The position numbers and the translations under genes are program-made. A DNA stretch of 64,000 nt from Variovorax sp. RA8 (lineage in GTDB: Bacteria > Pseudomonadota > Gammaproteobacteria > Burkholderiales > Burkholderiaceae_C). Under the pieces are notes generated by a model. It was given only the letters and a program-made list of their open reading frames with translations. It searched no databases and was not told the DNA's origin. Below, piece by piece: positions 25,444 to 34,910 of the stretch; the stretch's first letter is position 1, and each line of letters opens with the position of its first letter. The stretch is taken from contig NZ_LR594662.1 of NCBI RefSeq assembly GCF_901827175.1, positions 3,658,001-3,722,000 on the forward strand, in the 5' to 3' direction.

Positions 25444-26337
25444 TCAAACGTTCTCGTCGAGCCACAACCTGAATGCGGTCAGTGCGCTCGACTCACGTCG
25501 ATCAGCCGGCCAGACAAAATAGTAGGTGTGCGCCGCGCGATCGAGTATGAAGTCAAAAGGGGCGACCAACGACCCGGAAGCGAGTTCGCGCTCTACAAAT
25601 GCCTTCTGCGCCATCGCAACGCCATGGCCCTCGGCCGCCGCCTGGTAGGCCAGCAGAGACGTCTCGTACTTCATGCCACGGTACCCGTTGACGCCACTCG
25701 CGTTCTGCGCCTTCAACCACAGGTTCCAGTCGTCCGGGCGTGCCATCGAATGGAGCAGGGTTTCGTGCTCAAGGTCGGCTGGAGAATGCAGGCGCAGGGC
25801 CAGATCTTTGCCGGGCGCGGCAACAGCAATCAGTTCATTTGCCACAAGTCGCAGGACTCGCGTTCCGGGCCACTTGCCATCGCCGAGTTGCACTCCCGCT
25901 TCGATGTCCTCCTGGTCAAAGCGCAATGGAGCCGGAGAGGTAGCAAGTTGGACGTCGATATCTGGGTGCGCTCGATGAAACGAGGCGAGGCGCGGGATAA
26001 GCCATTTGACAGCGAATGTCGCCGGCGAGCGCATCCTGAGCGTATGACGTCGGTAGCTGCCGCCCATCGCTGCGTTCGTGGCCTCGCGCAAAGTAGCAAA
26101 TACCGGCATGACGTCAGAGAGGAATCGAGCGCCTGCAACGGTCAATTCCAGCCCGCCAGGGACGCGCTTTACCAGCTTGAATCCAAGAAAGGCTTCTAGC
26201 GCCTTGACCTGCCGGCTGACAGCCGCGGACGTGACACATAGCTCGGCAGCAGCGTGCGAGACGCTCAGCAATCGCCCTGTTGCCTCGAAGCATTTCAGCG
26301 GGTTGAGAGGCGGGAGCGGATGCATGCGCTTCAGCAT
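25444..26337 (-). CDS. LysR-family regulator (GcvA-like)
   Basis: About 297 residues. The N-terminus PLPPLNPLKCFEATGRLLSVSHAAAEL with VTSAAVSRQVKALEAFLGFKLVKR is the GcvA/AmpR-type winged HTH. The C-terminal two-thirds form the effector-binding domain. Start choice is between ATG 26337 and ATG 26325 (four codons later); upstream sequence in the same frame is non-conserved. It is divergent from the CoA-transferase/crotonase/Bug cluster, which it probably regulates. The 165-base spacer contains AT-rich stretches that contrast with the rest of the window. Confidence 0.9.
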   Translation of the reverse strand: MLKRMHPLPPLNPLKCFEATGRLLSVSHAAAELCVTSAAVSRQVKALEAFLGFKLVKRVPGGLELTVAGARFLSDVMPVFATLREATNAAMGGSYRRHTLRMRSPATFAVKWLIPRLASFHRAHPDIDVQLATSPAPLRFDQEDIEAGVQLGDGKWPGTRVLRLVANELIAVAAPGKDLALRLHSPADLEHETLLHSMARPDDWNLWLKAQNASGVNGYRGMKYETSLLAYQAAAEGHGVAMAQKAFVERELASGSLVAPFDFILDRAAHTYYFVWPADRRESSALTAFRLWLDENV

Positions 26338-26502
26338 TGCACCGAGTTTACAAAAAGTCAATTGTGAGTGAAAGAATGTCGATTGCCGCACCCTGGCGGG
26401 CCTCTTAAGCTCAATCCTCAGCAGGCTCGGTGACCACTCAAAGCCCAGCCTGCCCAGATTGAAAACACGGGCAGCCGCCCGGGATATGCAAGAGGCAAAA
26501 GA

Positions 26503-27762
26503 ATGCTGAGAGACACGCTCCAGGGTATCCGTGCCATTGATTTCTCCCACGTTGTGGCGGGACCCGTGTGCGGGATGATGCTTGGCGATCTGGGTGCCGA
26601 CGTGGTCAAGGTCGAGTCACTGAGCGGCGAACTCGGGCGTGCCATCGGCCCGCCATGGGTCAACGGCGAAAGCGTGGCATCCCTGAGCGTGAATCGCAAC
26701 AAGCGTGGATTGGCCATTGACCTGCGGGATGGTGCCGCACGGGCAGCCGTGATGAAGATGGCCTGCGGTGCCGACGTGATCCTGGAGAGTTTCAGGCCGG
26801 GCGTCATGCAGCGGTTAGGGCTTGACTATGCGGCGGTTCACAAGCTCAACCCGCGTGTTGTGTACTGCTCGATATCCGCATATGGGCAAACGGGGCCGCA
26901 GCGAAGAATGCCAGGTGTTGACGGCGTCATCCAGGCTGTCTCCGGACTCATGAGCACGTTGGGCCCGCCCGGTTCTGCACCTTCGAAAGTTCCGGTCCCC
27001 ATCGCCGACATGGCAACGGGCTACCTCGCGACGATTGCGATTCTTGCTGCGCTCCGCCGCGCTGAGCAAACGGGCCGAGGGCAGCACATAGACGTCAACC
27101 TGTACAACTCGACCCTCATGCTGCAGCAGGTGGGTTTGGCATTCTTTCTTGCGAGCGGCGAGGAGCCGGTCAAAAGCGGCAGTGCTGCGCCCTATGCTTC
27201 ACCCAATGAAGCCTTTCCAACGCAGGACGGTTGGGTCATGGTGGCCGCATACCAACCTGAGCGATGGAGCCGTCTGTGTGAGTTGCTGCAGCGACCAGAA
27301 CTGAAGGACGATCCCCGCTTCGCGAGCAACTCTGAACGCGTGCGCAACCGCGTCGCGCTCAACGAACTGCTGGCGGAATCGTTCAAGACGCAGACCACCA
27401 GCGTCTGGATGCAGCAGCTCGAGGCAGGAGACATCCTCTGCGCGCCGATTGCGAGCTACGGCGACGTAACCAGGTCTCTTCAGTATCTTCACAGCGGCGT
27501 CGAGACAAGCGTTTCACATCCTGTGGCGGGAATCGTCCGGATGCCCGGCTTTGCGCTCGGCGGCGCCGATTCGAGCACTGCGCCTCACAGGCCTCCTCCA
27601 ATGGTGGGGGAACACTCCGGCGAAGTGTTGATGGAGTACGGCCTCACCCAGGCCGAGGTTTCCAGCCTTGTGGCGCGAGGAATGGTCGGCACGGCTTCCC
27701 ATCTTCCGCTTGGACAGGACACAAGCAAAGTTCCCAATCACCAAACTTCGGCAACGGCCTGA
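26503..27762 (+). CDS. Class III CoA-transferase (CaiB/BaiF family)
   Basis: 419 residues. Transfers CoA between carboxylic acids through an enzyme-aspartyl anhydride. The family opening GIRAIDFSHVVAGPVCGMMLGDLGADVVKVE is present. The catalytic aspartate corresponds to Asp169 of formyl-CoA transferase and is found at exactly that position here (VPIADMATGYLA, Asp169). Later family landmarks are GRGQHIDVNLYNS and the C-terminal MVGEHSGEVLMEYGL. It heads a small cluster with a crotonase (8-base spacing) and a Bug receptor, which suggests activation of an imported organic acid to its CoA ester. The acid is not identifiable from sequence. Confidence 0.93.
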   Translation: MLRDTLQGIRAIDFSHVVAGPVCGMMLGDLGADVVKVESLSGELGRAIGPPWVNGESVASLSVNRNKRGLAIDLRDGAARAAVMKMACGADVILESFRPGVMQRLGLDYAAVHKLNPRVVYCSISAYGQTGPQRRMPGVDGVIQAVSGLMSTLGPPGSAPSKVPVPIADMATGYLATIAILAALRRAEQTGRGQHIDVNLYNSTLMLQQVGLAFFLASGEEPVKSGSAAPYASPNEAFPTQDGWVMVAAYQPERWSRLCELLQRPELKDDPRFASNSERVRNRVALNELLAESFKTQTTSVWMQQLEAGDILCAPIASYGDVTRSLQYLHSGVETSVSHPVAGIVRMPGFALGGADSSTAPHRPPPMVGEHSGEVLMEYGLTQAEVSSLVARGMVGTASHLPLGQDTSKVPNHQTSATA

Positions 27763-27769
27763 CAACACA

Positions 27770-28567
27770 ATGAATGAAGACACACTCGATGCACCACTCG
27801 TACGCACCGAACGCGCCGGTCGCGTGCTCAATGTGGTGCTGGATGCGCCGGCGCAGGGAAATGCGCTGACGGTCGACATGACCGAGCAGCTCGCTGACAT
27901 TCTCGAAGAGGCGGCGCTCAGTGAGGGTGTTCACTGCTTGGTCCTTCGCAGCTCGGGCAAGCACTTCTGCACGGGCGGCAACGTCAAGGACATGCAAGAG
28001 GGCACCGACTTGATGGCGGGCTCCGTAGCCGATGTCCGCACCCGACTGCAGCACACCCTTCATCGACTGACACGAGTCTTGGCAACCATCGAGATTCCGA
28101 CGATTGCGGAGGTCAACGGAATGGCCATCGGTGCTGGCTGTGATCTCGCATTGATGTGCGACATCCGCATTGCAGGTGAGCGAGCCCAGTTCGCAGAGAG
28201 TTTCCTCCGCCTGGGCCTGGTGTCCGGCATCGGAGGCGCCTGGTTTCTGACGCGCCTGGTCGGCCCCGCGAAGGCGATGGAGATGACTTTGACGAGCGAG
28301 TTCATGGATGCCCACGGCGCCCTCGCTCACGGGATCGTTTCTCGTGTCGTGCCCCAGCAGGAACTGGCGTCCGAAACGGCAAGGCTTGCTGCGAAGGTCG
28401 CGTCAGCGCCGCCGCTTGCGCTTCGTATGGCCAAGCGGCTCGTGCGCGAGTCCGCCCGAAGCGAACTTTCCACCGCCCTGGAAATGGCGGCATCGATGCA
28501 AGCCATTCTGCTGTGCGGCGACGAACACAAGGCGACCGTCACTGCGTTCCTCGGGGGCAGTCAATGA
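27770..28567 (+). CDS. Enoyl-CoA hydratase/isomerase (crotonase) family protein
   Basis: 265 residues with the crotonase oxyanion-hole segments SSGKHFCTGGNVKDM and NGMAIGAGCDLALMCD. The two catalytic glutamates of true hydratases are not kept: the first position is Asp (GCDLAL) and the second falls in ESFLRLGLVSG with no Glu. The segment RLGLVSGIGGAWFLTRLVG resembles PaaG-like isomerases more than FadB-type hydratases. It is therefore a crotonase of uncertain reaction, perhaps an isomerase or a ring or thioester hydrolase. It follows the CoA-transferase by seven bases and precedes the Bug receptor, consistent with one catabolic operon. Confidence 0.88.
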   Translation: MNEDTLDAPLVRTERAGRVLNVVLDAPAQGNALTVDMTEQLADILEEAALSEGVHCLVLRSSGKHFCTGGNVKDMQEGTDLMAGSVADVRTRLQHTLHRLTRVLATIEIPTIAEVNGMAIGAGCDLALMCDIRIAGERAQFAESFLRLGLVSGIGGAWFLTRLVGPAKAMEMTLTSEFMDAHGALAHGIVSRVVPQQELASETARLAAKVASAPPLALRMAKRLVRESARSELSTALEMAASMQAILLCGDEHKATVTAFLGGSQ

Positions 28568-28617
28568 CTGTCACACGCCAGGCCTTCGAACTATCGACAC
28601 CAACAGTGGAGACAACC

Positions 28618-29586
28618 TTGAAGATGAATAGAAGAGCGGCAATCGCCTTGGCATGCGCAATCTGCGCGGCTCCCGCTGCGGCACAGATGCCGCGCTTTCC
28701 CGAAAAGCCGGTCACCTTCATAGTACCGTTCGCCGCCGGCAGCGCGACCGACCAACTCGCGCGTGCCTTGGGGGTTTCGTTCACCGAGAAAACGGGACAG
28801 CCCGTGGTGGTCGACAACCGGGGCGGCGCCGGCGGCCTCATTGCCGCGCAAGCCGTTGCGCGTGCGGCGGCTGATGGATATACGGTGCTGATCACGACCA
28901 ATACGACACAGGTCGCCAACCCTTACCTGTACCGCAAGCTTCCGTACGACCCGGTGGGCGACTTTGCACCGGTCACGGGACTCGGACGAGGAGGCCAGGT
29001 GCTGGTTGTTCCCGCTTCGTCACCCTACGTATCGGTCAAAGATGTTCTTGCACAAGCGCGCGCCCAGCCTGGGAAGCTCTCGTTCGGCGCGGGCAACTCT
29101 TCGAGTCGTGTTGCGGGCGAGATGCTGAAGCAGCTGAGCAACACCGATATCCTGTACGTTCCGTACAAAAGCAACCCACAGGCATTGACCGACTTGCTTG
29201 GAGGGCAGATCGACCTCATGGTGATTGATACAGTCACCGGCATGCCGCAGATCGAGTCGGGCAAGCTCCGTGCGCTCGGAGCCTCCACACCGCGGCGCCT
29301 GGGCGTTCTGCCCAAAGTGCCGACGCTCGACGAAGCTGGAGTCAAGGGCTATGACATCGGGTATTGGTTCGCAGCGTACGTTCCTGCGAAGACGTCACCC
29401 ACCGTCGTGGCACGCTTGCGCGGGCTGCTTGTCGACGCCGTCCAGAGCCCTCAGGCAAAGGCCTTCTTCGACAACACCGGGACCGAGCCGTGGACGACCA
29501 CCTCTGACGAGCTGAGCCGTTTCCAGGCAGCCGACGCCAAGAAGTGGGAGAAGGTCATCAAGGCCGCCAACATTCAGCCTGAGTAG
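28618..29586 (+). CDS. Bug-family tripartite tricarboxylate transporter substrate-binding protein
   Basis: About 322 residues. A signal peptide (MNRRAAIALACAICAAPAAAQ) precedes the mature receptor opening FPEKPVTFIVPFAAGSATDQLARAL. The signatures VVVDNRGGAGGLIAAQAVARAAADGYTVL and VPYKSNPQALTDLLGGQIDLM are typical of Bug proteins, and the C-terminus KKWEKVIKAANIQPE is complete. TTG 28618 has GGAG six bases upstream; ATG 28624, two codons later, and ATG 28564 are alternatives. As the last gene of the CoA-transferase/crotonase cluster it most likely binds the acid that those enzymes activate and degrade. Confidence 0.92.
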   Translation: MKMNRRAAIALACAICAAPAAAQMPRFPEKPVTFIVPFAAGSATDQLARALGVSFTEKTGQPVVVDNRGGAGGLIAAQAVARAAADGYTVLITTNTTQVANPYLYRKLPYDPVGDFAPVTGLGRGGQVLVVPASSPYVSVKDVLAQARAQPGKLSFGAGNSSSRVAGEMLKQLSNTDILYVPYKSNPQALTDLLGGQIDLMVIDTVTGMPQIESGKLRALGASTPRRLGVLPKVPTLDEAGVKGYDIGYWFAAYVPAKTSPTVVARLRGLLVDAVQSPQAKAFFDNTGTEPWTTTSDELSRFQAADAKKWEKVIKAANIQPE

Positions 29587-29674
29587 CCTGGCACCTGCGT
29601 CCTGAACCCCCGGCCAGGCCGAAGACCGCTCGGGCGATGAAACGCCAGCGCTCCGGGGGATCCGGTCGATCTCG

Positions 29675-31288
29675 TCACTCCCACTCGATCGTCGCCGGCG
29701 GCTTGCTCGACACGTCGTAGGTCACCCGGTTGATCCCGCGCACCTCGTTGATGATGCGGCCCGACACCTTCTTGAGCAGCGCATAGGGCAGCTCGGCCCA
29801 GTCGGCGGTCATGAAGTCGCTGGTCTGCACGGCGCGCAGCGCAACCACGTAGTCGTAAGTGCGGCCGTCGCCCATCACGCCCACGCTCTTGACCGGCAGG
29901 AAGACGGTGAAGGCCTGGCTGGTCAAGTCGTACCAGCTCTTGCCCGACGACGGGTCCTTGAAGTTGCGCAGCTCCTCGATGAAGATGGCATCGGCCCGGC
30001 GCAGCAGATCGGCGTATTCCTTCTTCACCTCGCCGAGGATGCGCACACCCAGGCCGGGGCCCGGGAAGGGATGGCGGTACACCATCTCGGGCGGAAGGCC
30101 CAGGGCCACGCCCAGCTCGCGAACCTCGTCCTTGAACAGGTCGCGCAGCGGCTCCAGCAGCTTCAGGCCCAGCTGCTCGGGCAGGCCGCCCACGTTGTGG
30201 TGGCTCTTGATGGTGACGGCCTTCTTGCTCTTGGCGCCGCCGGACTCGATCACATCGGGGTAGATGGTGCCCTGCGCCAGCCATTTCGCTCCCTTGGCCC
30301 CGGCGCTGGTGAGCTTGGCGGCCTCCTGCTTGAAGACAGTGACGAACTCGCCGCCGATGATCTTGCGCTTGGCTTCGGGGTCGCTGACGCCGGCCAGCTT
30401 GCCGAGGAAGAGCTCGCTCGCATCGACGCGGATCACCTTGGCGTGGAGCTTGCCGACGAACATGTCCATCACCATGTCGCCCTCGTCGAGGCGCAGCAGG
30501 CCGTGGTCGACGAACACGCAGGTGAGCTGGTCGCCAATGGCGCGATGGATGAGCGCCGCGGCCACAGACGAGTCGACGCCGCCGGACAGGCCGAGGATCA
30601 CCTCTTCGTCACCCACCTGCTTGCGAATCGCCTCCACGGCCTCCGCGATGTGGTCGCGCATCACCCAGTCGGGCTTGACGCCGCAGATGCCGAGCACGAA
30701 GCGCTCGAGGATCGCCTTGCCCTGCTGCGTGTGCGTGACCTCGGGGTGGAACTGCAACGCATAGAAATGCCGTTCCTCGTCAGCCATGCCGGCGATGGGG
30801 CAGCTCTCGGTGGAGGCCATCAGCTTGAAGCCCGGCGGCAGCTCGGTGACCTTGTCGCCATGGCTCATCCAGACGTTGAGCATGCCGTGCCCTTCGTCGG
30901 TATTGAAATCGGCGATGTCGCGCAGGAGCTCGGTGTGGCCGCGCGCGCGCACCGCCGCGAAGCCGAACTCGCGCTTGTGCCCGCCTTCGACCTTGCCGCC
31001 GAGCTGGTGCGCCATGGTCTGCATGCCGTAGCAGATGCCCAGCACCGGCACGCCCAGCTCGAACACTGCCTGCGGTGCCTTGTCGGTCGTTTCCTCGTAG
31101 ACGCTGGCATGGCTGCCGGAGAGGATCACGCCCTTGAGCGTGCCGTCCTTCGCGTACTCACGCACCCATTCGTCGCTGACGTCGCACGGATGGACTTCGG
31201 AGTAGACGTGCGCCTCGCGCACGCGCCGGGCGATCAGTTGCGTGACCTGGGACCCGAAGTCCAGGATGAGGATTTTCTGGTGTTGCAT
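29675..31288 (-). CDS. guaA: GMP synthase (glutamine-hydrolysing)
   Basis: 537 residues. Converts XMP, glutamine and ATP to GMP, the last step of guanine nucleotide synthesis. The N-terminal class I amidotransferase has [18 protein letters not shown], the nucleophile Cys86 (LGICYGMQ) and the catalytic His/Glu region ([13 protein letters not shown]). The ATP-pyrophosphatase domain has the PP-loop [15 protein letters not shown], and the C-terminal dimerisation domain ends [17 protein letters not shown], as in almost all GuaA proteins. It lies nine bases downstream of guaB, forming the usual guaBA operon. Confidence 0.98.
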   Translation of the reverse strand: MQHQKILILDFGSQVTQLIARRVREAHVYSEVHPCDVSDEWVREYAKDGTLKGVILSGSHASVYEETTDKAPQAVFELGVPVLGICYGMQTMAHQLGGKVEGGHKREFGFAAVRARGHTELLRDIADFNTDEGHGMLNVWMSHGDKVTELPPGFKLMASTESCPIAGMADEERHFYALQFHPEVTHTQQGKAILERFVLGICGVKPDWVMRDHIAEAVEAIRKQVGDEEVILGLSGGVDSSVAAALIHRAIGDQLTCVFVDHGLLRLDEGDMVMDMFVGKLHAKVIRVDASELFLGKLAGVSDPEAKRKIIGGEFVTVFKQEAAKLTSAGAKGAKWLAQGTIYPDVIESGGAKSKKAVTIKSHHNVGGLPEQLGLKLLEPLRDLFKDEVRELGVALGLPPEMVYRHPFPGPGLGVRILGEVKKEYADLLRRADAIFIEELRNFKDPSSGKSWYDLTSQAFTVFLPVKSVGVMGDGRTYDYVVALRAVQTSDFMTADWAELPYALLKKVSGRIINEVRGINRVTYDVSSKPPATIEWE

Positions 31289-31297
31289 GGGCGAGTC

Positions 31298-32767
31298 TTA
31301 TTCCGCCCGGTAGTTCGGCGCTTCCTTGGTGATCTGCACGTCGTGCACGTGGCTCTCGCGGATGCCGGCGGTGGTGATCTCGACGAACTCGGCCTTGGTC
31401 TTCATTTCTTCGATGGTGGCGCAGCCGCAGTAGCCCATGCTGGCGCGCAAGCCGCCGGACATCTGGTAGACGATCGAGACCATGGAGCCCTTGTAGGGCA
31501 CGCGGCCTTCGATGCCCTCGGGCACCAGCTTGTCGGCGTTGGGGTTGCCGGTGCTCGATTCCTGGAAGTAGCGGTCGGCGCTGCCCTGCTGCATGGCGCC
31601 GATGGAGCCCATGCCGCGATAGCTCTTGTAGCTGCGGCCCTGGAACAGCACGATCTCGCCCGGCGCCTCTTCGGTGCCGGCGAACATGCCGCCCATCATC
31701 ACGGTGCTGGCACCGGCCGCGATGGCCTTGGCGATGTCGCCCGAGTAGCGAATGCCGCCGTCGGCGATCAGCGGTATGCCGCTGCCTTGCAGCGCGGTCG
31801 CGACGTTGTCCACCGCCATGATCTGCGGCACGCCGACGCCTGCCACGATGCGCGTGGTGCAGATGGAGCCGGGGCCGATGCCGACCTTGACGGCATCGGC
31901 GCCCGCATCGGCCAGCGCGCGGGCGGCGTCGCCGGTGGCGATGTTGCCGCCGATCACATCGACCTGCGGGTAGTTCTTCTTGACCCAGCGCACGCGTTCG
32001 ATCACCCCGGCGCTGTGGCCGTGGGCGGTGTCGACCACGATCGCATCGACCCCAGCCTTGACCAGCGCCTCGACGCGCTCCTCGGTGCCCTCGCCCACGC
32101 CCACTGCTGCGCCCACGCGCAGCCGGCCACTCGCGTCGCGCGCGGCATTGGGAAAGCTGGTCTGCTTGGTGATGTCCTTGACGGTAATCAGGCCCTTGAG
32201 CTCCCAGGAGTTGTTGATCACCAGCAGGCGCTCGAGCTTGTGCTTGTTGAGGAGCGCCTTCGCCTCGCTCAACGTGGTGCCGTCGGGCACGGTGATCAGC
32301 TTCTCGCGCGGCGTCATGATCTCGCTCACCGGCACGTCGTAGCGGCTCTCGAAGCGCAGGTCGCGGCCGGTCACGATGCCGACCACCTTGCCGCCGTCCA
32401 CCACCGGGAAGCCCGAGATGCCCAGTTCTTCCGACAACTGCAACACCTGCAGAACGGTGTGGGTAGGCGTGATCACCACCGGGTCGCGCAACACGCCCGA
32501 TTCGTAGCGCTTGACCTTGGCCACGTGAGCGGCCTGTTCGGCGGGAGTGAGGTTCTTGTGTACGATCCCGATGCCGCCCTCCTGTGCGATCGCGATCGCG
32601 AGGCGGGCTTCTGTCACGGTGTCCATCGCCGCGGAAACCAGCGGCATGTTCAGCGTGATATTGCGGGAGAGTTTGGTGGCGAGGGAGGTGTCCTTGGGCA
32701 GGACCTGGGAGAAGGCTGGCACCAGCAACACATCGTCGAAGGTGAGCGCTTTGCCGAGAAGGCGCAT
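31298..32767 (-). CDS. guaB: Inosine-5'-monophosphate dehydrogenase
   Basis: 489 residues. Oxidises IMP to XMP with NAD+, the committed step to GMP. Recognisable elements are the start [14 protein letters not shown], two CBS domains (about 95-205), the active-site loop [15 protein letters not shown] with nucleophile Cys303, the phosphate-binding [14 protein letters not shown], and the flap region SADRYFQ. ATG 32767 has GGAG nine bases upstream and gives the normal family length. It is first in the guaBA operon, and the 151-base spacer to the divergent DUF4124 gene must contain its promoter. Confidence 0.98.
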   Translation of the reverse strand: MRLLGKALTFDDVLLVPAFSQVLPKDTSLATKLSRNITLNMPLVSAAMDTVTEARLAIAIAQEGGIGIVHKNLTPAEQAAHVAKVKRYESGVLRDPVVITPTHTVLQVLQLSEELGISGFPVVDGGKVVGIVTGRDLRFESRYDVPVSEIMTPREKLITVPDGTTLSEAKALLNKHKLERLLVINNSWELKGLITVKDITKQTSFPNAARDASGRLRVGAAVGVGEGTEERVEALVKAGVDAIVVDTAHGHSAGVIERVRWVKKNYPQVDVIGGNIATGDAARALADAGADAVKVGIGPGSICTTRIVAGVGVPQIMAVDNVATALQGSGIPLIADGGIRYSGDIAKAIAAGASTVMMGGMFAGTEEAPGEIVLFQGRSYKSYRGMGSIGAMQQGSADRYFQESSTGNPNADKLVPEGIEGRVPYKGSMVSIVYQMSGGLRASMGYCGCATIEEMKTKAEFVEITTAGIRESHVHDVQITKEAPNYRAE

Positions 32768-32918
32768 GGGTGAAGCTCCAAAAGACGGATTGTAACGATG
32801 GCGCCATGCCCGGCCGGCGTGCGGGCTCATCGCGGATGTTGGCCAAATGCCTCGCGAAGCGCGGAAACCGCGCTGGAAAAACGTTGCCAAACGTAAGTCG
32901 CGGCTAAACTGCCACCTC

Positions 32919-33458
32919 ATGAAGCTCGCGCACCTGCTCGTACTCGGATCGGCCTGCCTCCTCGGAGCGACGGCCGTTCAGGCCCAATGGCAATGGGTCG
33001 ACCAGAACAACAAGAAAGTCTTCAGCGACCAGGCACCGCCCCCCGACATTCCCGACAAGAACATCCTCCGCCGCCCCGGCCCCGCTTCCTCTCGACTCAG
33101 CTTCAGTCCCGCTCCCGCGGCTGCGCCGGACGCGGGCAGCGTCCAGGCTGCCGCCGCGCCGGCAGCCGCGCCGCGCCCCGCAGGCAGCCCCAAGCCCACG
33201 GGGGTGGACAAGGAACTCGAGGAAAAGACTCGCAAGGCAGAGGAAGCCGAGAAGGCCAAGCAGGCCGCGGAGGCGCAGAAGGTGGCCCAGGCCAAGACCG
33301 AAAACTGCAAGCGCGCACGCGAAGGCAAAGCCACGATGGACAGCGGCATCCGCGTCGCCCGCCTGAATGCCCAGGGCGAGCGCGAGATCATGGACGACAA
33401 GATGCGCGCCGCAGAGTCGCAGCGACTGCAGTCGATGATCGACAGCGACTGCAAGTAG
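32919..33458 (+). CDS. DUF4124 domain-containing exported protein
   Basis: 179 residues. A signal peptide ([23 protein letters not shown]) is followed at once by the DUF4124 motif [23 protein letters not shown]. An Ala/Pro-rich linker and a charged, probably coiled-coil stretch ([22 protein letters not shown]) lead to a C-terminal segment with two cysteines ([13 protein letters not shown]). DUF4124 proteins are small periplasmic proteins of unknown role, common in Burkholderiales and often found next to guaB as here. ATG 32919 begins the signal peptide. Confidence 0.85.
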   Translation: MKLAHLLVLGSACLLGATAVQAQWQWVDQNNKKVFSDQAPPPDIPDKNILRRPGPASSRLSFSPAPAAAPDAGSVQAAAAPAAAPRPAGSPKPTGVDKELEEKTRKAEEAEKAKQAAEAQKVAQAKTENCKRAREGKATMDSGIRVARLNAQGEREIMDDKMRAAESQRLQSMIDSDCK

Positions 33459-33467
33459 TCGAACGGC

Positions 33468-33800
33468 TCAGTACCCCGCTTTGCCGCCCTTGCGCCGGCG
33501 TGCGAAGAGCCCCGTCCCCCTCGCCCCCTGTTGCCGGAAGCGCTCGCGTCGCGCGATCTTGGGATCGACCGTCAGCGGGCGGCACAGCTCGATGCGATCC
33601 AGCGCGTGCACCGGCTGCTCCCATTCCACGGCGCGGCCCCAGATGCCAGGCGTCATGGCCTGCCAGTCGAGCTGCGGGTAGCGCGCGGCCAGACTGCTCG
33701 CCTGCACCGCATCGCGCACGGTGGCGCCTTCGGCCACGCCGAGTTCCTCTTCGAACACCTCGCGCGGGGCCGGCGAATACACGACCGTCACCTGAAGCAT
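33468..33800 (-). CDS. RnfH family protein
   Basis: 110 residues. A ubiquitin-like beta-grasp protein of the RnfH (UPF0125) family, with VTVVYSPAPREVFEEELGVAEGATVRDAVQAS and the conserved GIWGRAVEWEQPVHALDRIELCRPLTVDPKIARRER segment split across the core. The C-terminal tail is basic (FARRRKGGKAGY). The start ATG at 33800 overlaps the stop of the ratA-like gene as ATGA, so the two are translated together. In many proteobacteria this pair sits next to smpB, as here. The molecular function of RnfH is not established. Confidence 0.9.
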   Translation of the reverse strand: MLQVTVVYSPAPREVFEEELGVAEGATVRDAVQASSLAARYPQLDWQAMTPGIWGRAVEWEQPVHALDRIELCRPLTVDPKIARRERFRQQGARGTGLFARRRKGGKAGY

Positions 33801-34246
33801 CAGCTCTGGCCGTAGATGTGCTCGGCGCGCTTGACGAAGGCTTCGACCAGGTTGGAGGCGATCTTGTCGAACACCGGCCCGACCAGCGCCTGCAGCGCGA
33901 AGTTGCTGAAGCCGTAGCTGAGGTTCAGCTCGACGCGGCATGCGCGCTCGCCCTCCTCGCCCACCGGGGTGAATTTCCAGACGCCGTCGAGATTGGAAAA
34001 GGGGCCGTCGACCAGTCGCAGATGCACCTCGCGGCCCGGCACATGGGTGTTGCGGGTGGTGAAGCTGTGATGGAAGCCGCTGAAGGCCAAGCCGACCTCT
34101 GCCGTCATGCCCGCTTCGTCCTGCTCGATCACACGGGCCTTGTCGCACCAGGGGAGGAACTCGGGGTACTTCGCGACGTCGGTCACCAGGCTGTACATCT
34201 CCTCGGCGCTGTACCAGATCAGGATGGACTTGTGGACTGATTTCAT
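33800..34246 (-). CDS. RatA/COQ10-type START-domain protein
   Basis: 148 residues. A START-like lipid-binding domain protein with the family pattern KSILIWYSAEEMYSLVTDVAKYPEFLPWC, SFTTRN and PFSNLDGVWKF. E. coli RatA was described as a toxin that blocks ribosome subunit association, while the eukaryotic homologue COQ10 binds ubiquinone; which role applies here is open. Starting at ATG 34246 gives the standard length. It is paired with RnfH and divergent from smpB across a 175-base spacer, the conserved arrangement in gamma- and betaproteobacteria. Confidence 0.92.
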   Translation of the reverse strand: MKSVHKSILIWYSAEEMYSLVTDVAKYPEFLPWCDKARVIEQDEAGMTAEVGLAFSGFHHSFTTRNTHVPGREVHLRLVDGPFSNLDGVWKFTPVGEEGERACRVELNLSYGFSNFALQALVGPVFDKIASNLVEAFVKRAEHIYGQS

Positions 34247-34421
34247 GAAATCGAATGGGGGCGGCGTTCGATTGTATGAAGCCCGCCGCGCACCGATCCG
34301 CCACCTCACGCCAACCCGCTGCGACACGAGCCATCCTGCACCTCCACTCATTTCATAGAATCGCATCGGTGTGTGCGTTTGTCCGTTGTGTGGATGCCAT
34401 GCGCCCCCACCTGACGAAGCC

Positions 34422-34898
34422 ATGGCCACCAAAAAACAAGACACCTCTTCCCGGATCGCCGAAAACAAGAAGGCCGCGTACAACTATTTCTTCGAAGAGC
34501 GCTTCGAGGCCGGCATGGTGCTGGAAGGGTGGGAGGTCAAGTCGCTGCGCGAGGGCAAGGTGCAGCTGACCGATGGCTATGTCGTGATCCGAGACGGGGA
34601 GCTGTTCGTCATCGGATGCCAGATCAACCCGCTGAAATCCGCCTCCACGCACATCAACCCGGACTCGGTGCGCACCAAGAAGCTGTTGCTGCACAAGGAG
34701 CAGATCCGCCGCCTCGTGGGCAAGGTCGAGCAGAAAGGGTACACGCTGGTCCCGCTCAACCTGCACTGGAAAGCCGGCAAGGTGAAATGCGAGATCGCGC
34801 TGGCAAAGGGCAAGGCCGAGCATGACAAGCGCGACACCATCAAGGACCGCGAAGGCAAGCGCGAAGTCGAGCGCGCAATGAAGAGCCGCAACCGCTGA
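34422..34898 (+). CDS. smpB: SsrA-binding protein SmpB
   Basis: 158 residues. Binds tmRNA and delivers it to stalled ribosomes for trans-translation. Conserved elements are [34 protein letters not shown] split across the N-terminal barrel, [18 protein letters not shown] and the C-terminal basic tail [23 protein letters not shown] split over the last 24 residues, which inserts into the mRNA channel. ATG 34422 gives the usual N-terminus. Its partner tmRNA gene is not in this window. Confidence 0.97.
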   Translation: MATKKQDTSSRIAENKKAAYNYFFEERFEAGMVLEGWEVKSLREGKVQLTDGYVVIRDGELFVIGCQINPLKSASTHINPDSVRTKKLLLHKEQIRRLVGKVEQKGYTLVPLNLHWKAGKVKCEIALAKGKAEHDKRDTIKDREGKREVERAMKSRNR

Positions 34899-34910
34899 AG
34901 AGGACAACGA

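Noticed and set aside
27007..27120. Apparent loss of the catalytic Asp in the CoA-transferase at DVNLYNS
   Set aside because: Counting the formyl-CoA transferase sequence places the catalytic Asp169 in the GDSNSG segment, which matches IADMATG here at residue 169; the later Asn is not the catalytic site.
29600..29665. CCCCCGG and CCGGGGG repeats between the Bug gene and guaA as a shared terminator
   Set aside because: The arms are about 45 bases apart and no T-run follows; likely chance in this composition.
30071..32773. A 900-codon frame opposite guaA and guaB
   Set aside because: Both minus-strand genes are unmistakable; the plus-strand translation is His/Ala/Gly-rich noise.
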